DNA of 17,929 nucleotides from Candidatus Kapaibacterium sp. (lineage in GTDB: Bacteria; Bacteroidota; Ignavibacteria; Palsa-1295), in the NCBI GenBank assembly GCA_025450975.1, contig JANWLI010000113.1, positions 1-17,929 of the forward strand, written 5' to 3'. The translations under genes were made by a program, and so were the position numbers. The notes beneath the pieces are model-generated. The model ran no database searches and was not told the DNA's origin. It worked only from the letters and a program-made list of their open reading frames with translations. This document shows, one piece after another, positions 1 to 8,442 of the stretch. How positions within the stretch are numbered: the first letter of the stretch is position 1; every line of letters begins with the position of its first letter.

Positions 1-1061
1 AAGTTAAACGTGTTTGGCATCTTAAACTCCACCGGCGAACGCTTCTTCTTGTCTTTCTTCGCCTCTGCCATCGGGCCAGTGACACCGACCGGACGCTCCG
101 GTCCCTTCAACGTGTACTTGATGCTCACCGTATAGGTAAACTGTACCGAAGGCTCGAGCATGTTCGGGCTTAGCACGACATCAAATTGGTTATAGGGGAC
201 CTTATTGTAGTAGTACGTGACCGGCTTTGCAGCAGTGTTAACTTTCGTATTTTTTTCGAGTGTAGTATTAACCGCTTGTATTGAAGCCGTATTAATAGCC
301 GTGTAGTTGCTATAAAGCTGGAGTGGGTAATAACTCTGCGAAGATTCAGTAAAAGTCTGATTGAGCGGCTGAAATCGCAACCCCATAGCCGCAAAGTCGT
401 CGATCTTATCCTTGATCTGCTTTAGACATCCCTTGCGGAGCTGAGAGTATTTTCCGGCAATGTCATTGACGTTATAGTCGACCTTTACGATGTCATAAAT
501 CTCACTGCGTGCAGCGGCAGTCATAATATCGTCAAGCAGATCGGGGTTTGTGTATGAGATATGAATATTCTTCTTGATCTCAAAACCTGTCGGAATTTCA
601 TTGTAGGTCTTGCTAAAGAGCTTCTTCTCAATAGCATACTCAAACACCGGCACCTGCGAGATCTGGTCGATGAGAATATCCGACTGCTTCAGCCCGATCT
701 TCTTCATGTCATCGGTAAAGAGCTTAATGCGATCGTTGATAAGTAATGAAGTCGAATCGACCGACGAGCCAAGCTGGGTAACGGCAAAGATAGCCACATA
801 GGCATCGGCCTTCACATTCGATAGACCAGTGATCGTCACGAGCATTGTCGTATCGTTGAGGAATTGCGTCATCGAACGCTGGTTGGTATTCTGATACGCA
901 TGGTTGTAGGCACTATTACCAGCGTTGCCACGCTCACCACGGATATCAAAGTGGGGTGCATTCCCGCTGGAAGCGTCGATCACTGCATTACCCGGGACCT
1001 GTGCATACGAAAGCGAGATTCCTACCAAAGATAGAAAACAAACGAGGGAAAGGATTTTCAT
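1..1061 (-). CDS. Secreted SIMPL/DUF541-like protein, 3' end cut by window edge
   Basis: The reading frame is open from an ATG at 1061 to the window edge (353 codons, no stop seen). It begins with a signal peptide, MKILSLVCFLSLVGISLSYA, followed by Q, so the product is exported. Residues of about 70-245 have the pattern of SIMPL (DUF541) proteins: a beta strand containing VTITG, then KADAYVAIFAVTQLG, a helix with LINDRIKLFTDDMKKIGLK, a strand pair ending in PTGFEIKKNIHISY, and a second helix with LLDDIMTAAARSEIYDIVKV. No enzymatic residues are recognised; family members are mostly periplasmic proteins of unclear role. About 100 residues after the domain are Tyr/Asn-rich, and a lysine-rich stretch (KKDKKKR) lies near the visible end. 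It sits 221 bases downstream of the cyclo-ligase gene, so it probably has its own promoter. The coding call is firm; the family call is moderate. Confidence 0.7.
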   Translation of the reverse strand, partial: MKILSLVCFLSLVGISLSYAQVPGNAVIDASSGNAPHFDIRGERGNAGNSAYNHAYQNTNQRSMTQFLNDTTMLVTITGLSNVKADAYVAIFAVTQLGSSVDSTSLLINDRIKLFTDDMKKIGLKQSDILIDQISQVPVFEYAIEKKLFSKTYNEIPTGFEIKKNIHISYTNPDLLDDIMTAAARSEIYDIVKVDYNVNDIAGKYSQLRKGCLKQIKDKIDDFAAMGLRFQPLNQTFTESSQSYYPLQLYSNYTAINTASIQAVNTTLEKNTKVNTAAKPVTYYYNKVPYNQFDVVLSPNMLEPSVQFTYTVSIKYTLKGPERPVGVTGPMAEAKKDKKKRSPVEFKMPNTFN

Positions 1062-1186
1062 AAACGAAGAGAGTTGGTGAATTACATCTTCCCAAACTCC
1101 CAACTCCAGCCGAAAGTCAATGACAAGAAGGTGAATTGTTATTCATCACGGACGCTCTAAAGTCCCGGAAAGACGCATTGTAGGTA

Positions 1187-1228
1187 GGCGTATGGGGGAT
1201 AGACGGTATTGGCGTATGGAATGTAGAC
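1187..1228. repeat. Two-copy imperfect 18-bp direct repeat, 24-bp period
   Basis: GGCGTATGGGGGATAGAC at 1187-1204 is repeated as GGCGTATGGAATGTAGAC at 1211-1228, identical at 14 of 18 positions: the first nine and last five bases match. The repeat lies in the 221-base gap between the cyclo-ligase stop and the start of the SIMPL-like gene. The rest of that gap shows no clear terminator or promoter. The spacing is near two helical turns, so an operator for the SIMPL-like gene is possible, but two copies could also be chance. Confidence 0.45.
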
Positions 1229-1282
1229 AGCAGCAGTACAAGACATCAATGGATTCTTCGCCTCGCTCCGATCGGCTCAGAA

Positions 1283-1873
1283 TCACTGCATACTTGCAAA
1301 TGTAATTCCCTGCTCGGTAACGATCATCGCCAACTTCTCATCATGCGGCTCATGAGGAAGCTGATCGACCTCCTGGACGCTGTAGGCAAGGCCGATGCGC
1401 TGGACGTTCCTTGGCAATGTATGTAAAAAACGGTCATAAAATCCTTTGCCGTAGCCGATACGATTGCCAAAGCCGTCGAAGGCGGCAACGGGCAGGATCA
1501 CGGCATCGACGGAAAGACTGGTGACGATCTCGGCATTAGCAGGTTCGGGAATGCCGTAGGCGCCACTGGTAAGCACTGCTGGATCTTTGAGCAGCGCATG
1601 CTCCATGACTTCAACGCCCTCGATGCGACGGACAACCGGGACGATGACGGTAACGCCATTATCGATAAGATCGGCGATCAAACCGGAAGTCGATACTTCA
1701 GAGCGATAGCTGAGATAGCAGTGAACAGACTTCATGCCAAGGCTATCGATCAGTTCGATCGTCGCATTACGAATGAGACGCGAATAGGCGACATGAAGGA
1801 GTTCGGGAAGTTCGTCACGTCTGGCAAGCGTCTGACGGCGAATCTCGGATTTCGTAAGAATGGCAGTGTTCAA
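1283..1873 (-). CDS. 5-formyltetrahydrofolate cyclo-ligase (MTHFS)
   Basis: This 196-residue cytoplasmic protein has the family's usual length. It should convert 5-formyltetrahydrofolate to 5,10-methenyltetrahydrofolate with ATP hydrolysis, returning the stored folate to the one-carbon pool. Visible family motifs are the N-terminal KSEIRRQTLARRDEL (residues 8-22), used for nucleotide and substrate binding; VDAVILPVAAFDGFGNRIGY followed by GKGFYDRFL (122-150), the glycine-rich nucleotide loop; and PHEPHDEKLAMIVTE (173-187). The start is TTG at 1873: the bases there read TTGA, where the TGA is the stop of the preceding gene. No other start keeps the conserved N-terminus. The 4-base overlap suggests translational coupling to the secreted protein upstream, although the two functions are unrelated. 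The stop is at 1283, followed by the 221-base gap. Confidence 0.92.
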   Translation of the reverse strand: MNTAILTKSEIRRQTLARRDELPELLHVAYSRLIRNATIELIDSLGMKSVHCYLSYRSEVSTSGLIADLIDNGVTVIVPVVRRIEGVEVMEHALLKDPAVLTSGAYGIPEPANAEIVTSLSVDAVILPVAAFDGFGNRIGYGKGFYDRFLHTLPRNVQRIGLAYSVQEVDQLPHEPHDEKLAMIVTEQGITFASMQ

Positions 1874-3945
1874 CGGGTAACGACGAAAGGTACACTAACC
1901 GATTCGAAGCCGGCTGCGTTGCGAGCCGTAACAAAAACAGTATATATGCCGGACGAACACAAAGCAAGCGGCAAAGCAAGATGATTTCTACCAGACTGCA
2001 AACCGGCATGGTACGCTTCGGAAAGGACATTACCAAGCGCATCGTAGATGACGAGCGTCACTTGCGAGGATTCGAGGAGATCGAACTGCAACCGAGCATT
2101 ACCATCGTGAATAGGATTCTCCGAAATGGCAATTCGGCCAACAAGACGCAGACCCTGGAAGTGACGACGGAAAATGTCGTCATTACAATCTTCAGGTGCA
2201 AGGGCAATGACCGAAGATCCGGCAACATCAAGGCATCCGCCGGAAAGTCCGGGAATCGAACCGGATGCAGTGATCACGGCAGACGAATCTTTAGAATAGA
2301 AATGCTGAAGAGGAATGGAAGCGACAAGGTCGTTAGTCATCAGGTCGATCGGAACAGGCGACTCGATCACGATCCGATAACGGCCGTTAACCGAATCGAA
2401 GGTAACGACGATCGAAGCATCGGTAAGCGACGGATGAAGCGACAGTTCATTGACAAGAAGCGAGACGACATCATCGTTATCAACGCCAACTTCGATGACG
2501 AGCGACGTCAGGCCAAATGGCGTGATATCACTTTTCGAAGTAATGCGAACTTCATCGCCGACGATCGTCGTATTGAGGGTAACGAGCTGCGGAATACCCT
2601 GAATGTAGACGGTATCGCGAAGCATCACGTAATTACCATTATAGATCTCGATGATAGCCGAATCGAAGGCAACGCCGGACTGATGCGAGTAGTCAAGTCT
2701 GACTTGAACGGTCTGGCCGCCATTAAGCGTCAACGGGAAGAGCGCCGAGTCGACAACGATGACATTCGGATTATTGGAAGTCACTTTGCTGATCGTTACC
2801 GGCGAGATCGAAGAATCGGTCAGCTGAAACGTCGAAAACTGATAGATCGAATCGATGCCGCATGGGATGGCAAGGATATCAGGCGACTGCTTGAGTACCT
2901 GATTCGGCAGGACGATAGCTTTGAGCAATGCCGACCGAAACCGGCCGCCGGTAGCAGTAACGCGGGCCATGGCTTCGAGGGCTTCTTCGTAAATCCCTGG
3001 AGCAACTGCCACAAAGCGAACATCGAGCTTAAGGGAATCGCCAGCTTCGATATCATGCGGCAACTGCGGGATCTTCGAGATCGTATAACTCGGAGGCGGC
3101 GTAACACTTTCGACGGTAACGGCACCTTCGCCAATACTACGAATGTGGATGAAGGTGTCGACGACGGCGCCGATCGGCAGGATGCCAAGATCGAGAAGCT
3201 GCGGCGAGAACTGCATCTCAGGTTTTCCAACGATGCCTTTGAACTCGCAATGGACGCCACCGGTAACATCGCCGGTGACGATGGATCTGCCGGTCTTGGT
3301 GCCAACCGGATCGTATCCGGTAAAACGGGCCATCATGTACAAGGTATCGTTAGGACCCATCCGATGCGGAAAGGTTATTGCAGCATCGATCGCATACACT
3401 TCAAAATAAACGGATGGGCCATGATCGTTAGCAGCGAAGAGATTCGTAATAACAATACTATCAATGCCTGCACCGCGTATGGTGTAGGGTATTTCGCGAA
3501 CATCGTTGGGAAAGATCGTACCGAAGTCGATCGTATCCGGTTCGGTAATGACATCAGGCTGCTTCGAAGTTACTTCGCCTATGAGTTCGATGGTAGTATC
3601 GCCAGCAGTGGTCGTAATGATCAGGGCTGCAGTACGTTCACCACCAAGTTGCGGCTTGCAACGCAAAATAAAGTTAACCCGCTGACCTTTTGCAAGCGGA
3701 AAGGAAAGCTGCGTAGGAGTTATGAGAAGAAATTCTCCGGGGTTCGAATTACGGGGTTGGATGCGGATATCGAGGACGGTGAGATTCGCGGCGGCTTCGA
3801 TCCCAAGAAAGGCTTCGCGATAAAAGCCAACTTTGACATTTTTGAAATACAGCGAATCGGTCGCAGGCAACAGCTGAGCATCTGCGGTAAGCGAGATGCA
3901 AGCGAAGAGAACCACGAAAAAAAGGGCTCGCGTATTACTGAACAT
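1870..3945 (-). CDS. Secreted protein with ASH-like repeats and a T9SS sorting domain
   Basis: This 691-residue protein starts with a signal peptide (MFSNTRALFFVVLFACISLT, cleavage likely after TADA). Three or four beta-sandwich repeats follow at about residues 30-400. Each pairs a DFGTI/DLGIL-type strand with a later strand such as VNFILRCKP, LYMMARFTG or LKLDVRFVA, as in the ASH (ASPM-SPD-2-Hydin)/choice-of-anchor D type. Residues of about 440-590 form another beta-rich region that could be cohesin-like; this is tentative. The last ~90 residues look like a Por secretion tail: ISENPIHDGNARLQFDL, then VTLVIYDALGNVL, then SGIYTVFVTA. The protein is therefore probably sent through the outer membrane by the type IX system and anchored or released. 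There are no catalytic motifs. It lies 50 bases after the M48 protease gene and overlaps the cyclo-ligase start, so these three genes are probably one unit. Confidence 0.82.
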   Translation of the reverse strand: MFSNTRALFFVVLFACISLTADAQLLPATDSLYFKNVKVGFYREAFLGIEAAANLTVLDIRIQPRNSNPGEFLLITPTQLSFPLAKGQRVNFILRCKPQLGGERTAALIITTTAGDTTIELIGEVTSKQPDVITEPDTIDFGTIFPNDVREIPYTIRGAGIDSIVITNLFAANDHGPSVYFEVYAIDAAITFPHRMGPNDTLYMMARFTGYDPVGTKTGRSIVTGDVTGGVHCEFKGIVGKPEMQFSPQLLDLGILPIGAVVDTFIHIRSIGEGAVTVESVTPPPSYTISKIPQLPHDIEAGDSLKLDVRFVAVAPGIYEEALEAMARVTATGGRFRSALLKAIVLPNQVLKQSPDILAIPCGIDSIYQFSTFQLTDSSISPVTISKVTSNNPNVIVVDSALFPLTLNGGQTVQVRLDYSHQSGVAFDSAIIEIYNGNYVMLRDTVYIQGIPQLVTLNTTIVGDEVRITSKSDITPFGLTSLVIEVGVDNDDVVSLLVNELSLHPSLTDASIVVTFDSVNGRYRIVIESPVPIDLMTNDLVASIPLQHFYSKDSSAVITASGSIPGLSGGCLDVAGSSVIALAPEDCNDDIFRRHFQGLRLVGRIAISENPIHDGNARLQFDLLESSQVTLVIYDALGNVLSEAYHAGLQSGRNHLALPLALCSSGIYTVFVTARNAAGFESVSVPFVVTR

Positions 3946-3995
3946 ACAGAAATCTGTCTATTCATTAACACGCGAGACCTACAAAAGTTACGTTT

Positions 3996-4817
3996 TTAGC
4001 GCCCCGTGGCCTTGTAACGGACGTAGCCGGTCGAATTCAAGGCCGATTCGGTGGGTGCCGGAAGTCCAGCTTCACGAGCCAGCTTATCGATGGCAGCTAA
4101 GCGCTCTTCACTTGGTGGATGCGTCAGGAACAGCCGCTCAAGATTGCTGGTCTTACCGGTCTTGGCAAGCGACTTTTCCATGAAGTACCGGATCGCTGCC
4201 GGATACCAGGGGCGACCGGGAATCGAGTTCAATGCATGGAATGACGTCGCATCGGCATCACGCTCGTCATTGCGGCTGAAGCGCAACATCGCCAGATTAC
4301 CGGCGATCGAAGCTGCAACCTGGGCCAACGTCCCGGCATTATTACCCAGAACGATCGACGTCAGGGTGCTAACGCCATAGGCCTTCGTCATCTGCTCGGT
4401 GCTATGGCGATGGTCGGCATGAGTGATCTCATGTCCAATGACGCCGGCAAGGGTAGCTTCGTTATCGACGAACTTGATGAGGCCGGTATACACGTAGATC
4501 GGGCCTCCGGGAAGCGTGAAGGCATTGACGGTTTGGTCATCGTTGATAATAGTGACCTCATACCGGAAGTCCTTATTCTCGATAACGGGGCTCGTTAAAA
4601 TCCGGTTGGCAATCCCCTGCACATAACTGCGTAGGGACTCGTCTCGTGAGATGGGGTACTCCTGGGGATGTTTAGCGATCTCTGCCTTAACCTGCTGGCC
4701 GAGGGCTATGTCATCTGCTTTGGAGAAGACATTTAACCCACCGCTGCAACCTATATAGATTGAAGCGTTTAGCAGAACGACCACTAGAAATCCATGCCAA
4801 AATGTACGTTCTTTCAT
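3996..4817 (-). CDS. M48-family metalloprotease, probable lipoprotein
   Basis: This 273-residue protein has the zinc motif HEITH (H129, E130, H133) inside GVIGHEITHADHRHSTEQ. The third ligand is probably E185 in SRNDERDADATSF, the family's ExxAD-type motif. FTLPGGPIYVYTGLI (100-114) and LTHPPSEERL near the C-terminus are also typical of the BepA/LoiP-like periplasmic M48 group, which act in outer-membrane protein quality control. The N-terminus is hydrophobic and ends in IYIGC (C24). This resembles a lipobox with Tyr at -3, so a lipid anchor is likely but not certain. The protein has no TPR domain, so it is closer to the short LoiP-like form than to BepA. It is first in a likely three-gene unit. 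The gap upstream (4818-4936) contains the terminator of the M16 unit and must also hold its promoter, which could not be identified with confidence. Confidence 0.9.
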   Translation of the reverse strand: MKERTFWHGFLVVVLLNASIYIGCSGGLNVFSKADDIALGQQVKAEIAKHPQEYPISRDESLRSYVQGIANRILTSPVIENKDFRYEVTIINDDQTVNAFTLPGGPIYVYTGLIKFVDNEATLAGVIGHEITHADHRHSTEQMTKAYGVSTLTSIVLGNNAGTLAQVAASIAGNLAMLRFSRNDERDADATSFHALNSIPGRPWYPAAIRYFMEKSLAKTGKTSNLERLFLTHPPSEERLAAIDKLAREAGLPAPTESALNSTGYVRYKATGR

Positions 4818-4880
4818 AATTGTGAGATATATGTGATTTGACCTATAGCTGTAAGCATATCAAACACTGTTCCGTTTCAA

Positions 4881-4912
4881 GAAAAAAGGCAGCATCTCTG
4901 CCGCCTTTTTTC
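4881..4912 (-). terminator. Rho-independent terminator after the M16 pair
   Basis: On the minus strand the bases read GAAAAAAGGCGGC, a 6-base loop (AGAGAT), then GCTGCCTTTTTTC. The GC core pairs six of six, including one G·U wobble, and is followed by six T. On the plus strand the wobble position becomes an A/C mismatch, so the hairpin is better in the direction of the M16 genes. It lies 25 bases after the stop at 4937. Confidence 0.88.
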
Positions 4913-4936
4913 TTACGTAATTATAATCGGAGATTG

Positions 4937-7012
4937 TTACTTTGTGAACAATTTCTCATCGGCCGGAGTAAGGCTCGTTTTGATCGAAGTAAAGGTCATC
5001 ACAAGATCCTGTGACCCGGTCGTAGTAATCTTATGGGCCATCGGAATACCGTTGACGGGGCGGAAATCGGTATAATCATTAACGATATCGCCTTCTTCAT
5101 TCTTTATTTCTTTGCGGGTTACATACCCGGTCTTTTCGTCAACATACCAGCGTTCTTTGACAAATCCCTGTTTCTCAACTTCAAGGACATACGCCGGGCC
5201 GGAGAAGATATCCTTCATACCGGTAAGTTTGACGTTCATGCCTGGCTCTTTGACGCGAAGCTCTTCATTGAAGACCATTGAAGCCACATCGTACTTAGCA
5301 CGTGGCTCTTCAACAGGATGAACTTCTCCCATCTGACCTTCATAGAGTTTCGTGCCATCTATCTTCTCTTCGATGACCGTACCATGAAATTCGAACTTCT
5401 GGTACTTTTTATTTGGCGAAGCGAATATCTGCTGGACTGTTCCAGCCAACTCGCCCTGCGGCATGGTCAGCACAAACTCACCGTTCTTTTCGATCGACTG
5501 TACCTTTTCCAGGCTCGGCTTATTGATCGCCTTATGAAGCTTTTCGAGTACTTCATCAAGCGAAAGCTTTGACGGAGCAATCGTTTCTGTAAGATTCTTA
5601 ACTGGGTTAAGGTCAAGGTCAACGAGTTTTGGCTTTCCAAAACGCTCTACTTTCGATAGGATCTTCGATCCGTCCCCCGTAACGATCACATGAAGATCGT
5701 TGGGCGGGAAGACTCGCTTTGCAGTCTCACGAAGATCGGCTGCCGTAAAATTCTGGACTCGTGATGGATAAGTATCGTAGTAATCTTTCGGAAGCCCATA
5801 CTGATAAATACTGAGCAACTTCTCACCGGTAAGATTAGGATCGGCAATGTCCATAAGATATTTGCCGGTCACAAGACCTTTCGCGAAATCCAGCTCCTGT
5901 TTTGGAATATCTTCATTGGAGAGGCGACGGTACTCGAGTAACATTTGCTCAATAGCAGAATCGGTAACCGAGTTCCGAACTTCGGCAACACCAACGAGTG
6001 TACCACGATCAAGCGAGGAAGTTAACGATCCACCTGGGGTGTAGGTATATCCATGCTTTTCACGAATGTTCTGGAAAAGACGGTTCTGGAACCCGATCAG
6101 CCCGTTGCCTGCAAAGATTGCAGCGACAAATCCGGCTTTATCATAGTCCGGATCAGTACGAGACAGTCCTAAACGCTGAATACGGATAGACGACTGAACC
6201 GACGAGGGACGATCGACAAGCGTATACTGCATCCCCTTCGTTTCTGCTAATGAAGGGTAGAGTGGACGATGACGAGCACCCTTTTTCCAATCGCCAAAAT
6301 TCTTTTCCAGGATCGGGACGATCTCCTTTTCTGTAACATCACCGATGACGGCGATCATCGTATTTTCTGCGGAAAAATACTTATCATGCCAACCAGCTAT
6401 GACATCACGAGATACTTTCTTGATCGATTCTTCGGTTTCGAAATTGCCATACGGATGGTCACCATAGATCAGGCGACGCCCCATACGTCTGCCTGGATCG
6501 CTAGAATTCTTCTTAGCAGCCTTCAGGGATGACTCTGTCGTACTGACGTACTTCGCAACTTCATCCTGAGGGAATGAAGGGTTGCGCATCATATCGGCAT
6601 AGATGGGAAGGATATTACTCATATCCTTCTTTAGGAAGCTGCCGAAACAGTTCATTGCATCAACACCAGAGTTCGCATTGAACGTCGCTCCGAAGAAATC
6701 AAGCTTTTCAGCGATATCGTCAGCCGTGCGGGCCTTGGTACCTTTTTCAAGCAAGCTTCCTACTGCAGCTGCAGCGCCGATTTCTTTTCCATCGGCGGCA
6801 GTACCTGCCATTACCATGGCGCGGAAATAGACGATCGGCTGACGGTTATCCGGCACGATGATAACACGAAGCCCATTTTTCAATGTAGCTTCTTTATAAG
6901 GTGGTAGCACTGTTTTGGGTACTGAACCTGCAGACGGCTTAGCCGGGCGCTGCGCGTTTGACAGTCCAAAACCAGCAACTAAAGTTAGAACAATAAATAA
7001 GATCTTTTTCAT
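4937..7012 (-). CDS. Inactive M16-family subunit with extra C-terminal domain
   Basis: This 691-residue protein starts with a signal peptide (MKKILFIVLTLVAGFGLSNA). Residues of about 40-470 form the two-lobed M16 (insulinase/processing peptidase) fold, with LKNGLRVIIVPD, LLEKGTKARTADDIAE and HPYGNFETEESIKKVS recognisable. The zinc motif is gone: where active members have GLAHFLEHMLFKGT, this protein reads GAAAAVGSLLEKGT (79-92), so both His and the Glu are replaced. It is thus probably the non-catalytic partner of the active M16 gene 11 bases upstream, as in other M16B pairs that form heterodimers in the periplasm. The last ~190 residues (about 500-691) are not M16. Features such as ERWYVDEKTGYVTRKEI and DYTDFRPVNGIPMAHKI resemble the LolA/LolB-like fold of lipoprotein-sorting proteins, which bind lipid-like ligands; this assignment is tentative. 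A GAGAG lies a few bases before the ATG. Confidence 0.9.
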   Translation of the reverse strand: MKKILFIVLTLVAGFGLSNAQRPAKPSAGSVPKTVLPPYKEATLKNGLRVIIVPDNRQPIVYFRAMVMAGTAADGKEIGAAAAVGSLLEKGTKARTADDIAEKLDFFGATFNANSGVDAMNCFGSFLKKDMSNILPIYADMMRNPSFPQDEVAKYVSTTESSLKAAKKNSSDPGRRMGRRLIYGDHPYGNFETEESIKKVSRDVIAGWHDKYFSAENTMIAVIGDVTEKEIVPILEKNFGDWKKGARHRPLYPSLAETKGMQYTLVDRPSSVQSSIRIQRLGLSRTDPDYDKAGFVAAIFAGNGLIGFQNRLFQNIREKHGYTYTPGGSLTSSLDRGTLVGVAEVRNSVTDSAIEQMLLEYRRLSNEDIPKQELDFAKGLVTGKYLMDIADPNLTGEKLLSIYQYGLPKDYYDTYPSRVQNFTAADLRETAKRVFPPNDLHVIVTGDGSKILSKVERFGKPKLVDLDLNPVKNLTETIAPSKLSLDEVLEKLHKAINKPSLEKVQSIEKNGEFVLTMPQGELAGTVQQIFASPNKKYQKFEFHGTVIEEKIDGTKLYEGQMGEVHPVEEPRAKYDVASMVFNEELRVKEPGMNVKLTGMKDIFSGPAYVLEVEKQGFVKERWYVDEKTGYVTRKEIKNEEGDIVNDYTDFRPVNGIPMAHKITTTGSQDLVMTFTSIKTSLTPADEKLFTK

Positions 7013-7023
7013 GATACTCTCAA

Positions 7024-8361
7024 TTAACCTTTTGGTGGGACTGTGTAGACAATTACAGATCTGCCATTCTTGGTCAGATACTTTTTCGCAACTCGCTGAA
7101 TATCCTGCTTTGTCACAGCAAGATACTTATCCAATTCTGTATTTACACGACGTGTATCGCGGAAGATAGTATAGTAATGCGAGAGCTGGAATGCAACGTT
7201 ATCAATACTGCTGGCATTCGTAATGAAATCCTTGATCGTCTGGTTACGGACTTTCTGGAATTCTTCCTCACTGATCCCATCTTTCTGGAGCTTCTCAATT
7301 TCTTCGTCCAATGCTTTGCGGACATCCGGGACTTCCTTCCCTGCTTTAGCAACTGCCAGGAATCCGAAGATGCCGTCTTTTTCCATATTGAGGACTACCT
7401 GATCAATACCGACTACAAGCTGATCTTGATCTTGTAGACGTTTAACGAGACGTGAGCTGTTGCCTCGGGCGAATACATTCGTCAAAAGATCAAGGGCATA
7501 CATGTCTTTGTCTCCCTCCGGTACCGTACGCCATGCATACGAAACTGCTGGAAGCGGAGTGTGCTTTTCCGCTACTTCGACATAACGCTCTTCAGCTTGG
7601 GCAGGCTCGGGCGTATAGGCACGAATGATGTCATTACCGCGCGGAATCGCACCGAAGTACTCTTCGATCGCTTTTTTCGCATCAGGGGTTTCGAAATCTC
7701 CAGCGACAACGAGTACGGCGTTATTCGGCACGTAGAACGTACGATAGAAGTCTGTGAACTCTTTGATCGTTGCCTGGTCGATATACTGGGCCTGTCCGAT
7801 CGGGGTCCAGTTGTACTGTGACTTTTTGAAAACAGATTCCATCACTTTCAAAAAGAACGTACCATATGGCTGGTTATCGTAGCGATTGCGACGCTCTTCT
7901 TTGACAACCTGACGCTGCGTTTCAACTCCGCCGCTGTCGACATGAAGCCAACTCATGCGTTCCGATTCCATCCAGAGTGCAAGGCGAAGCTGGTTCGACG
8001 GTACGTTCTCCTGATAGAACGTTCTGTCGAGTGAAGTATGAGCATTTAGTTCTCCACCCGTTGCCTCGATCATTTTTCCATATTCGCCACGTTTGATCTG
8101 GTCGGTAGCTTCAAACATCAAGTGTTCGAAGAAATGGGCAAAACCGGTGCGATCCGGCCGTTCGTCTTTAGAACCGACATGATAGTACACACGTACTGCA
8201 ACGACAGGGGCACTACGCTCCTGATAGAGGATAACGTGCATTCCATTCGAGAGATCATACTCTTCGAATTTAATGGGCTTCATGAGCTGCTGCGTCTGGG
8301 CGTTAAGCCGATTGAACGGCAATACCGCTAGAAGCAGCATGAATGAGAATAGATGCTTCAT
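7024..8361 (-). CDS. Secreted M16-family zinc peptidase, catalytic subunit
   Basis: This 445-residue protein has the usual length for a bacterial M16B peptidase. A signal peptide (MKHLFSFMLLLAVLPFNRLN, then AQ) sends it to the periplasm. The inverted zinc motif is intact: H76, E79 and H80 in GFAHFFEHLMFEAT, with the third ligand at E155 or E156 in VVKEERRNRYDNQPYG. The C-terminal half has the second, non-catalytic lobe, including YAWRTVPEGDKDMYALDLL. M16 peptidases cut short unfolded peptides inside a closed two-lobe chamber. The next gene encodes an inactive homologue after only 11 bases, so a two-subunit enzyme is expected. The start at 8361 is the only ATG in front of the signal peptide. 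No Shine-Dalgarno is visible; a possible promoter box lies 50 bases upstream. Confidence 0.93.
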   Translation of the reverse strand: MKHLFSFMLLLAVLPFNRLNAQTQQLMKPIKFEEYDLSNGMHVILYQERSAPVVAVRVYYHVGSKDERPDRTGFAHFFEHLMFEATDQIKRGEYGKMIEATGGELNAHTSLDRTFYQENVPSNQLRLALWMESERMSWLHVDSGGVETQRQVVKEERRNRYDNQPYGTFFLKVMESVFKKSQYNWTPIGQAQYIDQATIKEFTDFYRTFYVPNNAVLVVAGDFETPDAKKAIEEYFGAIPRGNDIIRAYTPEPAQAEERYVEVAEKHTPLPAVSYAWRTVPEGDKDMYALDLLTNVFARGNSSRLVKRLQDQDQLVVGIDQVVLNMEKDGIFGFLAVAKAGKEVPDVRKALDEEIEKLQKDGISEEEFQKVRNQTIKDFITNASSIDNVAFQLSHYYTIFRDTRRVNTELDKYLAVTKQDIQRVAKKYLTKNGRSVIVYTVPPKG

Positions 8362-8411
8362 ATTATAATATATGTAAGTTACTGAAATCTTCTAATATGG
8401 GGTCCGACAAC

Positions 8412-8419
8412 CAAAGGTA
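8412..8419 (-). promoter_or_regulatory. Possible Bacteroidota -7 promoter box for the M16 pair
   Basis: The minus strand reads TACCTTTG here, an exact match to the Bacteroidota -7 consensus TAnnTTTG. It lies in the 81-base gap between the VOC gene stop and the M16 start at 8361. No clear TTG/TTTG box was found at the expected -33 position. Without that second box this is a weak call. Confidence 0.35.
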
Positions 8420-8442
8420 AACGCCTTGCATAAAGCTTTGTT

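Noticed and set aside
1062..1282. Small gene or RNA in the 221-base gap
   Set aside because: No frame with a credible start and composition, and no tRNA-like or known riboswitch blocks; only the direct repeat stands out.
1981..3999. Long 672-codon plus-strand frame antisense to the ASH-repeat gene
   Set aside because: Its product is rich in Arg, Asp and Asn with no domain, signal or hydrophobic core. The minus-strand gene has a signal peptide, repeats and a sorting tail. The frame stays open because the real gene rarely uses codons that read as stops on the other strand.
4818..4880. Promoter for the M48 gene (TTTG at about -85 from the ATG, TATAGG further on)
   Set aside because: The boxes have wrong spacing and no TAnnTTTG match, so no site is called, although a promoter must lie in this gap.
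4881..4912. Use of the same hairpin as a bidirectional terminator
   Set aside because: No plus-strand gene approaches from the left, and the stem has an A/C mismatch on that strand.
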